A DNA stretch of 64,000 nt from Apostichopus japonicus (Eukaryota > Echinodermata > Holothuroidea > Aspidochirotida > Stichopodidae). The notes beneath the pieces are model-generated. The model made no database searches. It was not told the origin of the DNA and worked only from the letters and a program-made list of their open reading frames with translations. The number at the start of each line of letters is the position of its first letter. The stretch's first letter is position 1. The stretch spans positions 36,188,168 to 36,252,167 of the forward strand of contig NC_092569.1 in NCBI RefSeq assembly GCF_037975245.1, read 5' to 3'. Made by a program: the position numbers and the translations under genes. Positions 46,586 through 58,814 of this stretch are shown here, piece by piece.

Positions 46586-48974
46586 ATGGATGTTAAAAAA
46601 GGCTACTGTTGGCGATGTAATCAATCTTTACGGGGTGCGCCGAAGAAATGTACCTCTTGTGTGACAGCTGAGTATTGCAGTACAGATTGCCTCGATAACG
46701 ACAAGGTTCGACATGAGAGTGTAGAATGCCCTAATTGGTCGGCCAAACCATGTGGAAGTTGTAAGAAAATCGGAGCACTATTTGAGGTTGGTATTGTTTC
46801 GCATGTTACATGCTTTTTATCTTTTTCTGTTTAAAGCCAAACGAAGATTGCGATTTAACATATAAATGGCTTCATGTACGTGGGTGACTAATAAGTTCGG
46901 ACGGTTGTCAGAATAGACACATTTGCGACAATCATTGCAATTGCCGAGAAAATAAAACGCGATTTGCACTCATAAAAGATGTTTGGATGCTCGTCACAAT
47001 TGGGCTGCTCGTCTCCCCCAAACAAGTTTTATTTATACAGACGTAAGAGATTGTCAGCTCAGGATTTGGACGTGTTCGTTATTCAACTGAGAATATGTCA
47101 ATCAGCTTTTCTAGTGATACACAATGCATTAAATAGGCTAAATTAACGTACTCTGTTAATGTGTGGAATAACAATAAAGCTCCATCCGTATGAATGCATG
47201 GAGGATCTGAATATTCAATGTACAAACTAATCATTCGTTCTCGTGACGTTTATTCCTAGCAGTGTTATTGAACAATTGTAAGAGCTTGTTGTTGTTCTAG
47301 GATTGCAGCAAATCTTTGATCTTCCTATTTCTTTAACAGTGCTGTGGGTGTTTATCGATCATGTACTGCAATGATACTTGCCAAAAGTTACACTGGGAGA
47401 GCCACAAGCGTGATTGCGTCAAGTGGAAGAAAAAAGCCAAGAAACTCGCATCCATACTGCTATTATCCAGCACGCAGGACTATCCGTTTTATTTTAGTAA
47501 TTCATTTGCGAATGACCTCTTGAACTTGGAGAGTAACGAAATGAAAGACAAAAATGATTTAGAGTCCGCCCAACAAGATTACAGCATTTTACTTCCTGCT
47601 TGCGGTGACCTACGTCAGATGATCCAGACGGTGTATTCACTCCCTGTAAACTTCACTGGTAGTCTGAAGTTTGTTTTGAATGATATTGACCCGTTCGTCA
47701 TGGCCAGAAATGTCCTGCTACTCTATATGATAAGTTCATCTACCGAGGTCATCGCTCCAAAGATTGCATCCATCTGGTTATCACTCCACCTCTCTGAGGA
47801 AGAGTACACCCTCCTCCGTGCATCGCTCCATAGACTCATAGAGATGGACGCCACTCGGTTCAAGGAAAGCACGAGCGATGTAGTTGATGTCAGCGCGCAT
47901 TCATACAACGCAATGCGTGAAGTTTGGATGAGATGGGGAAAACTGCAGTGTCATAAAGGCAGTAAGGATTGTATCAAGTTGGAAGAAGAGAGACAAAATA
48001 TGGTTCCACAAGACGAGGAATCAAGATCCAGTGTTAAGTCATACGTAGGCCAAGTGCCAAGGCGTCACGCTGCATCCATTGATAAATGGTTCTCTGATGG
48101 CGTTATAATGGCAAAGGAAACCCAAAAAGACATACTACCCTATTACAACTGCACATTCACCGGTCGGAAAGTTGGACAAAGTTTCTTTGCAGGAACCAAA
48201 ATTCCTTCAGATATAACATTTAATTACTGTGTCAATGATGATTGCGTCCCATTCCAGATGTGGGACTATCTAGACATGATCAAGAACGAAGACTGTGACT
48301 CCGTCACAGAAATGTGTCATGCGTTTACCACCAAATGTGTTACCATAACAACGAACATGATCAAGCAAAGAAGGATGAAGTTGGGAATTAATATTTCAGA
48401 CTTCTTGAGACTTCAACCGCTTTTACCCCGCAATGCTCAATTCGACCGCATATTTGCCTCAAATTTAATTGACTACCACAAAATATCTGTCGTGTTGGAG
48501 ACGTTGGAACCCCTTCTGAGTAATGATAATCCACACGCCGTTCTTCTTACTGAGACAATTAATTGGTACGGTTGTTTGGAGAAGGATGCAGACCTTCCTA
48601 CTGATCCACACACTAGATACGAATTACTTCTTCGAAATAGGAGGGATTCACTCGTGCAAAGTATACTCGCCGATGCAAGGGGTAACACAGTTAGCATAAT
48701 GCGAGAATTCTACAATAACATGATATATTTTGTAACTTATCTACGAGCTAGAAGGATCCATGAACCAGAGGTACCCTATTCTGGGCAGTTGAGGAGAAAA
48801 CCTCCAACATGGTTGGATTTGAGAAATTGGAGTAAACTTAATCTTCGTGACTTTCGCTCAGGTAGAAATAAGGTTGTACCACTTTGCCGAAGGGTAAACG
48901 CCCGGACTGTTTCCAGATGTCGTGGAAGTAACCGTATCCTTGAATGGTATCGAGAAGATGGAACTCCTTTGTAA
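46586..48974 (+). CDS. B2: double MYND zinc finger / DUF4470 protein, two exons
   Basis: Exons are 46586-46786 and 47340-48974, joined in phase 0 (GAG|GTTGGT donor, CTTTAACAG acceptor), giving 611 aa. The ATG at 46586 aligns with those of all other members (MDVKKGYCWRC). Finger 1 uses C8, C11, C22, C25, C31, C35, H43, C48; finger 2 uses C56, C59, C68, C71, C77, C81, H89, C93, with CQKLHWESHKRDC at its end. The DUF4470-like motif ILLPACGDLR ends near residue 159 and is followed by NDID and ARN. FDRIFASNLIDY and HAVLLTET mark the C-terminal half. Outside the GDLR-NDID tract the protein is clearly diverged from type A. This is the only complete B gene here. Function is unknown; a cytosolic or nuclear protein that binds partners through MYND is inferred. 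Confidence 0.9.
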
Positions 48975-49833
48975 ACACACACACTAATCTCTAACACCGA
49001 ACCGCGATTTATAAGAGCATCTGTACATGAAATCACATGTCTTTGAACACCTCCAAAGCGCAACTGGTGTGTAACGACAAATGTCGTCACCCAATAGTAA
49101 TATCATTCAAACTCACTGTCCATTGATGACGTCGCCGGTTACTTGTATGTTACTCCCGTCCAACCGTTGTCTGTAGGGAGCCATTAGATAACCTTCCACG
49201 GTAAATATTGAATCCGTAACAGTATGCTGATCGTGCATGACCCGGCGACTTATATCAAAATCTTCCTTCTTCTTTTGATTGATTTACATAATTACAACCG
49301 ATGTGTCCTTGCAGTTCCAACCTTTGTCCCGGAATCTTCATCGTAGAGGTGAAGTTTTACCGTCGCTTTAAGACTTACAAGGCATTACCACAACAGGCCA
49401 TGACGGGGTGATCCGGGTTTGATTGTCTCGCAAATTAGTGGCTCATGCAGTGAGTACCATGGAGGCATTACCACGACTATACAACCCACTGGCAGGACTA
49501 TATAATTGTCATCGAAGGAAATATTTTCCATTCATTTATGGAAAGGACAATACCCATCTACTTACCCAGCGCTTGAATATGTTATTGAGCAGCGTGCAGC
49601 CTTCGATATAATAATCTAACTAATACCAACGGTAGTTCCTCTGTTTCTATGATAGACAGAACTTTCTGCACATGTAAAGAATACTTAACGGAACATTTAA
49701 CAATAACTATATATTTTAATGGTTCATTTTCTTTCTTCGTTTTACGAGTGTTCGCTGTAACTTCTGCTCCCGTTCCATATTAGTTCTGCTTCAGTTCCTT
49801 GTACATTCTATTTCCGTTACCTATAGGCCTATC
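48975..49833. other. 3' flank of B2
   Basis: No equivalent exists for B1, which is truncated. Short open frames (for example 49423-49611) have no recognisable motif. No poly(A) signal could be assigned confidently, and no other feature is supported. Confidence 0.4.
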
Positions 49834-50631
49834 ATGTCCGCTTACATTCCATTCCTCTCCATGTTATGTATCCGTACCCTACACGTTCTATTTCGGTTAC
49901 CTATAATGTCCGCTTCCATTCCATTCCTCTACACGTTATGTATCCGTACGCTTCCATTCCATTCCTCTACATGTTATGTATCCGTACCCTATACGTTCTA
50001 TTTCCGTTACCTATCATGTCCGCTTCTATTCCATTCCTCTCCATGTTATGTATCCGTACCCTATACGTTCTATTTCCGTTACCTATCATGTCCGCTTCCA
50101 TTCCATTCCTCTCCATGTTATGTATCAGTACCCTATACGTTCTATTTCCGTTACCTATCATGTCCGCTTCCATTCCATTCTTCTACATGTTATGCATCCG
50201 TACCCTATACTTTCTATTTCCGTTACCTTTCATGTCCGCTTCCATTCCATTCCTCTACATGTTATGTATCCGTACCCTATACATTCTATTTCCGTTACCT
50301 ATCATGTCCGCTTCCATTCCATTCCTCCCCATGTTATGTATCCGTACCCTATACGTTCTATTTCCGTTACCTATCATGTCCGCTTCCATTCCATTCCTCT
50401 CCATGTTATGTATCCGTACCCTATACTTTCTATTTCCGTTACCTTTCATGTCCGCTTCCATTCCATTCCTCTCCATGTTATGTATCCGTACCCTATACGT
50501 TCTATTTCCGTTACCTTTCATGTCCGCTTCCATTCCATTCCTCTACATGTTATGTATCCGTACCCTATACGTTCTATTTCCGTTACCTATCATGTCCGCT
50601 TCCATTCCATTCCTCGTATCCGTACCCTATA
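49834..50631. repeat. 72-bp minisatellite, about 11 units
   Basis: The unit runs TTCTATTTCCGTTACCTATC, ATGTCCGCTTCCATTCCATT, CCTCTCCATGTTATGTATCC, GTACCCTATACG, with a 72-bp period (TACG at 49992 and 50064). Because 72 is a multiple of three and lacks stops, all plus frames and some minus frames stay open for 200-270 codons. This produces spurious repetitive proteins. A remnant continues at 51471-51690 after the LINE insertion. Confidence 0.9.
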
Positions 50632-51470
50632 AGATAAGATAAGATAAACTTTATTGCATCCGATAGGGAAATTACATGCTTGCAGATAAAACAGTAAGAT
50701 ATAAAAACGATACTATACAACAATAAGAGAACAAACAGTAGGACAATAAAAGCATAAGAAATGCTAATAACAAGGAACGGGAACAGATGGGCCGAAGCTC
50801 ACAGAATGGCAAGGAATAGAAAGTATAAACAAATCACAAACGATAAATATGATAAGAACCCAATGAAAGAAGGAAAGACAAAGGCAAGAGATTAGCGATT
50901 AAAAGATGCATTAAAAATTCTAACAGCTTTTCCCATGAAAGATGAGGGGTAACGATTAGTATGAGTCTTCGGAGGTCTCATCCTCCCACTACGAGGGATG
51001 ATACAATTATTTAATGGCGCGTGGAGAGGGTGATCGATATCCTTGAGAACTGAATGAAGCTTATCATCAACCCGACTATCAAAGACCTCGTCAACCATTG
51101 GCAAGCGTTTCCCAACAGCCCTACCTGCCCGTTTAACAGTATCATCTAAGACTTTCTTGGATGTCTTATTTATGTTACCAACCCAGGAAGTTATGCAGTA
51201 TGACCAAACACTACTAATAATAGAGTTGTAAAAAATGGATAAAATGTTCTGGTTCACGTCAAAAGAGACTAATTTCCTCAAGCAATACATTCTTGGTTTC
51301 AAACGTTTGGCAACATACTCAACATGTGCATCCCACTTTAGCTGATCATCCATAACTACACCCAAATATTTGTACTCAGTTACCCTATCCACTGTCTTAC
51401 TGTCAATGACCACAGGTTCGGGCACTATCTTGTTCGCTCTCCGGAAGTCTATAATGACTTATATGATGAC
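50632..51470 (-). mobile_element. 5'-truncated CR1/L2-like LINE (reverse transcriptase C-terminus)
   Basis: On the minus strand the frame reads DFRRANKIVPEP, VTEYKYLGVVMDDQLKW, RMYCLRKLVSFDV, SYCITSWVGN and THTNRYPSSFMGKAVRIFN, with a stop at about 50892. These are hallmarks of the C-terminal part of CR1/L2/Rex1-type reverse transcriptases (EYKYLGV, CLRKL, YCI..W.GN, RTNR..SF). A 3' UTR with AATAAAG and an ending TTATCTTATCTTATCTTA microsatellite follows, typical of this clade. The element is flanked by TATA at 50628-50631 and 51471-51474 and interrupts the 72-bp minisatellite. It is 839 bp, 5' truncated and inactive. Confidence 0.85.
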
Positions 51471-51690
51471 TATACGTTTTATTTCCGTTACCTATAAGGT
51501 CCGCTCCCATTCCCCTGTTATGTATCCGTATACGGTATACCATATACGTTCTATTTCCGTTACCTATAAGGTCCGGTTCCGTTCCCACAGCGTTCCTTTT
51601 CTGTTCCCCATTATATTATCTCCGTTTCATACGTTCATTCCAGTTCTCTACATGTTATGTATCCGTTCTCGATACGTTATTTGTTTTCCA
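51471..51690. repeat. 72-bp minisatellite, right remnant
   Basis: TATACGTTTTATTTCCGTTA and later CGTTCTATTTCCGTTACCTA continue the minisatellite beyond the LINE, in degenerate form. Confidence 0.7.
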
Positions 51691-53019
51691 TTCTGTTGTA
51701 TATATATTTCTGTTAGGCCTTTCGCACATTTATTTTTAGATTAAGCATCACCAACCTGTTTCTGGTTTCTGATTTACTGTTATTTGACTTATTTCAGAGC
51801 TACACGGGCCGCCGACTAAAACCATCAAAATTCTACACTGAACGAATAAAACTGGCGTGTTAATCCCCAATACATAAGGAAACTCGTCAGTAATAAAGTA
51901 AAATCATTATACCGTCAGATAAATTTAAATAATGTACTCAAATGCATCGCATAAATGGACCCAACTGTACTGTGTTAAGAATTTGGCATTACAAGGTGTG
52001 AATGCAGTCAACATGTATTGTATTTTTCCCTGAACATACCACAGTATTGTATTATTTCAACATCATTTCTCCCCCCCCCCCTTTGAAATGCACAGCTTTA
52101 TTATGATATTTGAGACCATAAGCACTATGTTTCCCTTTTAGTTTTGTGTAGCCTAATTGTCTCTATGCTAGACTAAGTATTCTACCACTTTATTGATTAG
52201 TGTCAGATGTTTACAAGGTCATTTCTCAAAAATTGAAAGTAATGTTTCATGTTGCATCTACAGCCATTCACCTATAATATATACCTCTTGCCATGCAATT
52301 GTCTGCTTACTTTGTACTTATGCAGGATTTCAATGTCTCTTTTGCATCTGTTTTGTATGTGCAGTTAAAATGCTAAGATAAGAGGGCAGAGGGAGAACAG
52401 TGGTTGTAGGAAGCAGACACACAATACGTAAGCAATAAACGGAGAGTAACCCTCAGTTCGACTCAGGGGCGTCAAACATGGGGCGAGGGGCAGGGGATAC
52501 GCCCCACTTTCTGAAGGGCGGGGACACAATATCTAATGTCCCCCACCCCCACCCAGGTTTAGTTACTGACTCGTATAGGCGCTTGGCATATCATTCAGGC
52601 TCATAATGACTTGTGCATCTCATAACGAGAGCTCAAACACGTAATGCTACATAAGATTAGTAGTTATTAATGTTTTATTCTGATCTGCTCGACCACCAGA
52701 TGAAAAGTTGAACTTTGTAACAGGGTTGAAATATGAATGATGGCCCCCACCGACCCACCACCCACTTTCAATTGGCATTGACAGCACTGGTTTGACTTAA
52801 CTTAGTTTTCGTATAGATTCTTCTCGTGTATCCCGTACGCGAGACAGTATAGAAAAGAAATTCTACCTGGATTGAAGCTCATGTTTTAAAAAGGTCTACT
52901 ACAGATCTTGTTTTAAATTTATTTCTTTCGAATTAGATGCATTATATCTTTATGTTTTATTCTTCTCTCAAAATGTATATTTTGTCTTGAATTAAACATG
53001 TGAAAACTTCACAGCTGGA
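51691..53019. other. Gene-poor stretch
   Basis: Contains a C-run (52069-52081) and a GGGGCGTCAAACATGGGGCG sequence (about 52466) that looks like the left end of a non-autonomous element. No partner end was found. No gene is supported. Confidence 0.4.
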
Positions 53020-54068
53020 GCCCCCACCAGGGCTTAGAATCCATTCTGGAGAAATTTAACTGCTGTGCCTGACATGTAGTTTCGTGCTTTATAACCTGAG
53101 GCCATGAGAGAACAAGAAATCTCCGAAACGTTGCTTTGCCCATGCACCCACTGTGAGGCTCTGAGATACCACAGAACAGGGTGTCTCTTTCTGACATGTA
53201 TTGATTTGGTTCAAAATCACTAGCAGAGGCCAAGAATATATACCTGAAAGTGCTGCAGCCCTATACTCCCAGCCAATAACAGTGTACACAATGGGTATCT
53301 ACAGCTGTAATTATAAAACAAATAATCCCTTTATTGGTTTCAAGTTTTTAAAACGCAGCTGGGCCAGTCAATTCAGTCGGTACCCAAAAGAACTAATTGG
53401 TCTACAGTACACTACCAGTACACGATCCACTGAAGTTGACGTACTAACGAAAACGATCAAATTCAGTCACGATATACAGACTATTCGACGAAGATGGGAA
53501 TCCAAAAGAAATTATTGTCCTCAACATAGAATGCCCGAGAGTGCCAGCCATATCCGGGCATCTAGAAGTGCCAAATATAACAATATGGACTCTTGTTCCG
53601 TACCCCATTTCCATTGATACACTGCTGCTTGCTAAGCCACTCCCGCAGGCTTACACACCCGATAAACCCGACTCAATTTTGCCCGCTAATCGTTGGGTTA
53701 TTTTATTTTCTAACCTGGCTATTGAAACACCGAAGTGTGCGAACGTACATGATAGTACGTGAGCATGATTGATTCATATAGAGGAATACTTGTTACATAT
53801 CGTCAAATCGGTTTTCATTCTAAGTTTTTTTCCATTACTTTTTTAACAATTATATCTTATTTCTTGTTTTCTTTGTTAATGCTATATACTAAGCATGCGG
53901 CCGCCCGGAGGGTGCCTTGCCACGTTTTGAATATATAATCAGTTCAAAGCCTTTCCAGAGATAGCACCATTTTGCATCCAAGCCACCTTACATATACACA
54001 AATTTTTCCACTTAGAGCCTCCCCCAAGACGGCTGGCTACCCCTGCACGGGGTGACAGAGGAAGGATC
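53020..54068. repeat. Block Z, copy 2
   Basis: Matches 63390-64000 (CTGACATGTA, GAGAGAACAAGAA, GTGAGGCTCTGAGATA, AAAATCACTAGCAGAGGCC) and in part 1150-1780. It is followed directly by the Mutator-like insertion. Short open frames are not conserved between copies. Confidence 0.7.
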
Positions 54069-54077
54069 CGCCCGGAT

Positions 54078-55449
54078 GCGAATTTTTTTTTTCCCAAACA
54101 GGTTCTCAATTGCGGAGTTTTCAGCCAATCAGATTGCTCGTGACGTCAGCATCAAACGCTTGATAGTTCGAAGACATACACTGAGTTACACACTGACACC
54201 TAAAGTCTTGTTACGCGGTTTCCCTGCAAACGCCCTGACTTTTACTTTTAATGCTTGGATAACATGTTGACCTTACTTATGATACATACGCTACATTCTA
54301 TCGGTTTCGTGTTTACGCCATCCAAGATTCGTCAGCCGTTCTATTGAAATCGGAATTCGTTTCGTGGAATGGGTATAGGCCTACACCAAAATGAACTTCA
54401 CGACGCGAGTTCAGCCTTGAATGAATATACGCAAAACAGTTTAGTGTATAGTCAAGGCTTCATAATTGACGCACCCCCGTAATTGACGCACCTTCAAGTA
54501 TTACTAGCAACGATAGAGCAGGCCACCTAAACTTTTTGCAGTCAAGCAGAATTACATATTTCATGAGTTTGAATCCATTCAGCTATTTGCTGACCAAATT
54601 GTGGAATTTTTAAGCTTTTAACACCCGAATTCCCCCCGGTTTTGTACGTTCAGTTTTTGGGCATTTGGAAATATTGCACAGGGTTCTGTCCCTAAAAATA
54701 ACCAACATTTCCTCAATATCATGGACAACACTACTCTCTGGGACCTGATCTGTCTAAGCTTAGAGGCTCAAAGTACAACAAACAGCATCTAAAGTCAATG
54801 GATGTATACTAAAGCCTTCACTACAGTTAGCTTATCGACGAATGTGTCGATTTAGGGGTATGAAAGAACTTGACACGGCAGACATTTTGTGGTCAAGTTC
54901 TGCTCAATTGTACGTTGCATATGCACAGAACAATAAATATATTGAGATCATTACATTTCTGAGGAACCACACATATGAAAAACACATGTAGTTGAGTGAT
55001 TTTGATTTTTCCTTGATAGAAATCGTTGATCAAATCCTTAAGTGCGTCAATTATGAGCCCACCATGCTACAGTATGATGTATTTCCGTCACTGCACTGTG
55101 TACACAGTTATAATACATATAGGCCTATATCGCATGTGTTATGTACCCCTGTACGAAACTCTCACTGTGCGATGTTATCGATAAATGCCTTCACAGAAAT
55201 CTTCGATCAAAGTAGATCATACAATACTAGTGTGCTCATTATGTCTAAACCAATTCCAAACACATCTACATATATTTACGAAAAGTTGCGGGTAATTTTG
55301 AACGGGTATATCTTCGTTGCAACGAATGGATGCAGACATTTTGATAACCTCGAAGTGAAGGGTTTCATTGTTATGACGTAACTTTTCCGACCAATCATGA
55401 GCGACTATTTATACACAATTGAGAACCTGTTTGGGAAAAAAAAATTCGC
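54078..55449. mobile_element. Mutator-like TIR element with 9-bp target duplication
   Basis: The left end GCGAATTTTTTTTTTCCC, then AAACAGGTTCTCAATTG, is mirrored at the right end (CAATTGAGAACCTGTTT ... AATTCGC, ending 55449). This is about 34 bp, perfect apart from one T in the homopolymer. The 9-mer CGCCCGGAT flanks it at 54069-54077 and 55450-55458. The A1 unit has the empty site (ATCCGCCGGGGTGCCAAC at about 1756). A 9-bp duplication with G-starting TIRs fits the Mutator superfamily; an 11-bp reading of the duplication is also possible. No transposase; the 129-codon frame at 54992-55381 starts with TTG and shows no motif. Confidence 0.82.
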
Positions 55450-55458
55450 CGCCCGGAT

Positions 55459-56481
55459 GCCGACTATTCTAGGTACGCCACTGCGTATACTTAAACCCTG
55501 ACCTGTCAATTCTGTCGCATGTTGCAATACCAGACGGAAATCCCCGTAGACATAATTAACTTCGTGAGCATGCACAGGATTACAGAAATTACAGGCATTG
55601 CATACCAGAGAGACGGGACAGCTTACTTCACACCTAGCCTTGCATCGAACAATCGCGAGTAGACTGCTCTGTGTTTAATATTTTGAGTCTGGAATAGTTT
55701 CAGGTAAGTAGAATTATTTGTTTATATTCAAGCTCCTTAAGATTCGATGTTTATCTGTTGGTTTTACGTACAAAAAACCTCCACTTCACGACGATAGTAA
55801 ATATATCAGCAGGCGAAGGTAGGATTTGAAATTGAACCATGCATGACGTGAGTTCCATAGTCCATATGTTAATTTTCGTGATGTGCTGTTTCAACAATAC
55901 TATGCCTTTTTGTGTATGAACAACGATATTTCAGGTTCATGTACTTTGATAGCTCACGCGTAGCGTTAACTGTGGTGAGTTGAAGTTTTTTACAACGTGC
56001 GTTGGATGCTTGCATGTAATAATTAACTGAAATATTGAATAATTAATTGTGTAGTGAAACGGATGAAGCACGACCTTAATCTGCATGATTATGATCATAA
56101 ATGTACAGCATAGTTTAACACGCTCACATAGATATTTGAAATAAGCGTATATCCATCACTCAGTTCCAGGCTGGTCAGATCCAGAATTTCATAAAAAGGG
56201 GTTATAACTATATTGTCGCTGAAGCCGATTCCACGTGTAAGGGAAGGAGGGTTGGGAGAATCCTCACAACAGGACAACAGAAAAATAACTGCCAAATGGT
56301 GCATACTGAGTAAACATAGACCTGGCCACTAAAGCACAAGTATATTGGATTCAAAAATAGTTTCTTACCTCGGCTTTAAATGTTAAGTACTTGACTCCCC
56401 TGCCAAGCCGCCCCCAGGTTCAGCGTATGCGCTCTACTTTTGAATTTTTGGCAAGATATGGGTCTGTTTCACAACCCTAAG
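55459..56481. repeat. Block P, copy 2, upstream of A3
   Basis: Aligns with 1780-2632 upstream of A1 (CTATTCTAGGTACGCCACTG, GTCGCATGTTGCAATACCAG, then the TATA region), with an extra ~190 bp at about 55865-56055. A2 keeps only its last part, from 36378 on. No gene is seen. Confidence 0.65.
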
Positions 56482-56489
56482 TATATATA
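56482..56489 (+). promoter_or_regulatory. TATA box of A3
   Basis: TATATATA lies 82 bp before the start codon, in the same conserved context as for A1 and A2. Confidence 0.6.
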
Positions 56490-56563
56490 GACGTTTGCAT
56501 GCAACACAATTTCCCGAAAGATTCTTCTTAAATTTTGTTTATCATAATAGCTTTTCTCAAACA

Positions 56564-58814
56564 ATGGACGTGAAGGAAGGATTTTGCTGGAGGTGTAACT
56601 TAAAATTACGAATAGGAATGGTAATATGCGATTCGTGTAAAATCGCTCAATACTGCAGTCAAAAGTGCAAAGAAGCTGACCACCTACGTCATAAAAGTGT
56701 AGAATGTCCTACATGGTCAACCAAAACGTGCGGACATTGTCAGAAAATTGGAGCTAAATATCAAGTAAGTTACACACTGGTTGCTCCCGAAATTTCGAAC
56801 ATTACATTATACACGAAGCAAGGTCACAGGAGGGGCGAGGGGGTTTTGCGGGTATGTTACTGAAAGTTGACACATATAAATATGTAGAAAAGTGTATGGT
56901 TATTCATTTAACAAGTACATCGTCTTCACATGAATATGTGGGTCATCGCTTTAAAGTAATTTTAGAACTTCACTTGAGTAACAAAATCAGCAGATTTATA
57001 TAGCGAAACGTTTTGACTCGGCCTTAGTTCGGTTGGGAGTTAGGAGTGTGTTATGATTTCTTACTTCCTTTGTTGCTGAGAGACTGATGTAAAGGACTAG
57101 GAGAAGTATTGCACTATACGATTATGATTCTTGTTAGCTACAGTTTCTTTTTTTATAATTTCTTCTCTAGTGTGCTGGCTGCTTGACAACGAATTACTGT
57201 AATGGTGATTGTCAGAAGCGACACTGGAAACGGCACAAACCTGTTTGTCAAATTTGGAAAAAAAGAGTAAAGCAAACAGCATTGCGACCGCTGAAATACT
57301 TTGAAGATTTTCCTTATTACTTCAGTAATTCTTTCGCTAACGACCTCTTAAATCTAGAAAGTAACGAAGGGAAGGGCAGTTCGTCATCTGCTGACCTTAG
57401 CAAAAGTGAAAAGTTTGCTTCCGACTTTAGCATTTTACTTCCTGCTTGCGGTGACCTTCGTCAGATGATCAAGACGGTGTATTCCCTCCCTGAAAACTTC
57501 ACTGGTAACCTGAAGTTTGTTTTGAATGATATTGACCCGTTCGCCATGGCCAGAAATATCCTTCTTCTGTACATGTTTAGTTCATCAATAGACGACACCG
57601 CTCCGATTATTTCGTCTATTTGGCTGTCTGTCCTTCTCTCTGAGGAAGAGTATTCCCTCCTCCAAGACTCCCTCAAAAGTCTCATCGAGATGGACTCCAT
57701 GCAACTGAAACAGAGAACGAACGGTGTGCTTGAAGTAAGTGAGAGGTCCTACAACACTTTGCGTGGAGTATGGCTTGGCTGGAAGAACATTGAGGCAGGG
57801 ATATGGACAAAAGTTGGATTCATTATTAGACAGCAGAGGAATCTTATCTTTTACCGCGACCCTATAGCATTGGAGAGCACCAATGGATACATCGATCAAG
57901 TTCCGAAGCGACACGCACCGTCGATTCGCAAATGGATGGAAGACGGTATAATAGCTTCCGGAGATAAACGATTAGGGACGACATGGCAGTATTCCAACCC
58001 GACCTTCACTGGTCGTCTACCGAGCAAGACTTTCCGACCAGGGGAGTCCATTCCTCATGATTTTGTATTTACATACTGCGTCAGATGTGATTGTATTCCG
58101 TTTCAGATGTGGGATTATCTTGATATGATTCAACACATCGACTGTGACTCGGTCACCGAAATGTGTCATGCCTTCACCACTGATTGCGTCATCAAAGCTA
58201 CGAAAATGATGAATGAGAAACGACTGATCATAAAGACCTTCATCGAAGATTTTCTTAACATTGAATCATTTCTGACCGACAGTCCGCAATTTGATCGTAT
58301 TTTCACATCCAATCTGATAGATTACCACCATGTGGGAACGGTGCTGGGGACACTTGAGCCCCTCCTTAACAAGGAGAACCCCCATGCTGTCATCTTGACG
58401 GAAACCTTGAATTGGCATTTGGAGATGGATGGTGCGGATCTACCAACTGATGAGAAAGTCCAATCGAGTTTGCTCATTCGTGCAGCATTGGATGTAGATC
58501 CAACGTGGAAACGGTTCTTCCCTATGGAGAACAGGAATTATAGCTTCTATCGTGAATATTATAATAATATGGATTACTTCATATCTTACCTCAGAGGTAG
58601 AAAGCTCAATGATTCAGGCAAGTTTCGATACGAAGGAACTAAACCAAAATTACCATCATGGTCAGATGTGAAAGAGTGGGGAGGGTTACACCTCCGCGAC
58701 TTTCGCGCCGGTAGGCATAAGGTTGTTCCATTTTCCCGAAGGGTGAACGCTCGCGCGGTAAGCATGCAGCGTGGCAGTGTTCGTACCCTCGAATGGTATC
58801 GGAAGGAGGTTTAA
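56564..58814 (+). CDS. A3: double MYND zinc finger / DUF4470 protein, two exons
   Basis: Exons are 56564-56764 and 57171-58814 (GTAAGT donor, TCTTCTCTAG acceptor, phase 0), giving 614 aa like A1. All 16 expected MYND ligands are present (finger 1 C8-C48; finger 2 C56, C59, C68, C71, C77, C81, H89, C93). The exon 2 tract that is frameshifted in A2 reads LKYFEDFPYYF here and is in frame. ILLPACGDLR, NDID, MARN and FDRIFTSNLIDY are kept; differences from A1 are scattered (for example FAMARN for FVMARN, GRLPSKTFRP for GRQRGERFRP). The 406-bp intron contains about 100 bp not found in A1. Its TATA promoter is conserved, so this is probably a working gene of unknown function. Confidence 0.9.

Noticed and set aside
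49834-50642. Overlapping 218-267 codon repetitive frames
   Set aside because: The 72-bp minisatellite period is a multiple of three, so several frames stay open at once; no start context, splice signal or family similarity.
52466-52570. Transposon starting GGGGCGTCAAACATGGGG
   Set aside because: Only one end is visible; no inverted partner or target duplication was found.
54992-55381. 129-codon frame inside the Mutator-like element
   Set aside because: It begins with TTG, has no transposase or other motif, and has no splice context.
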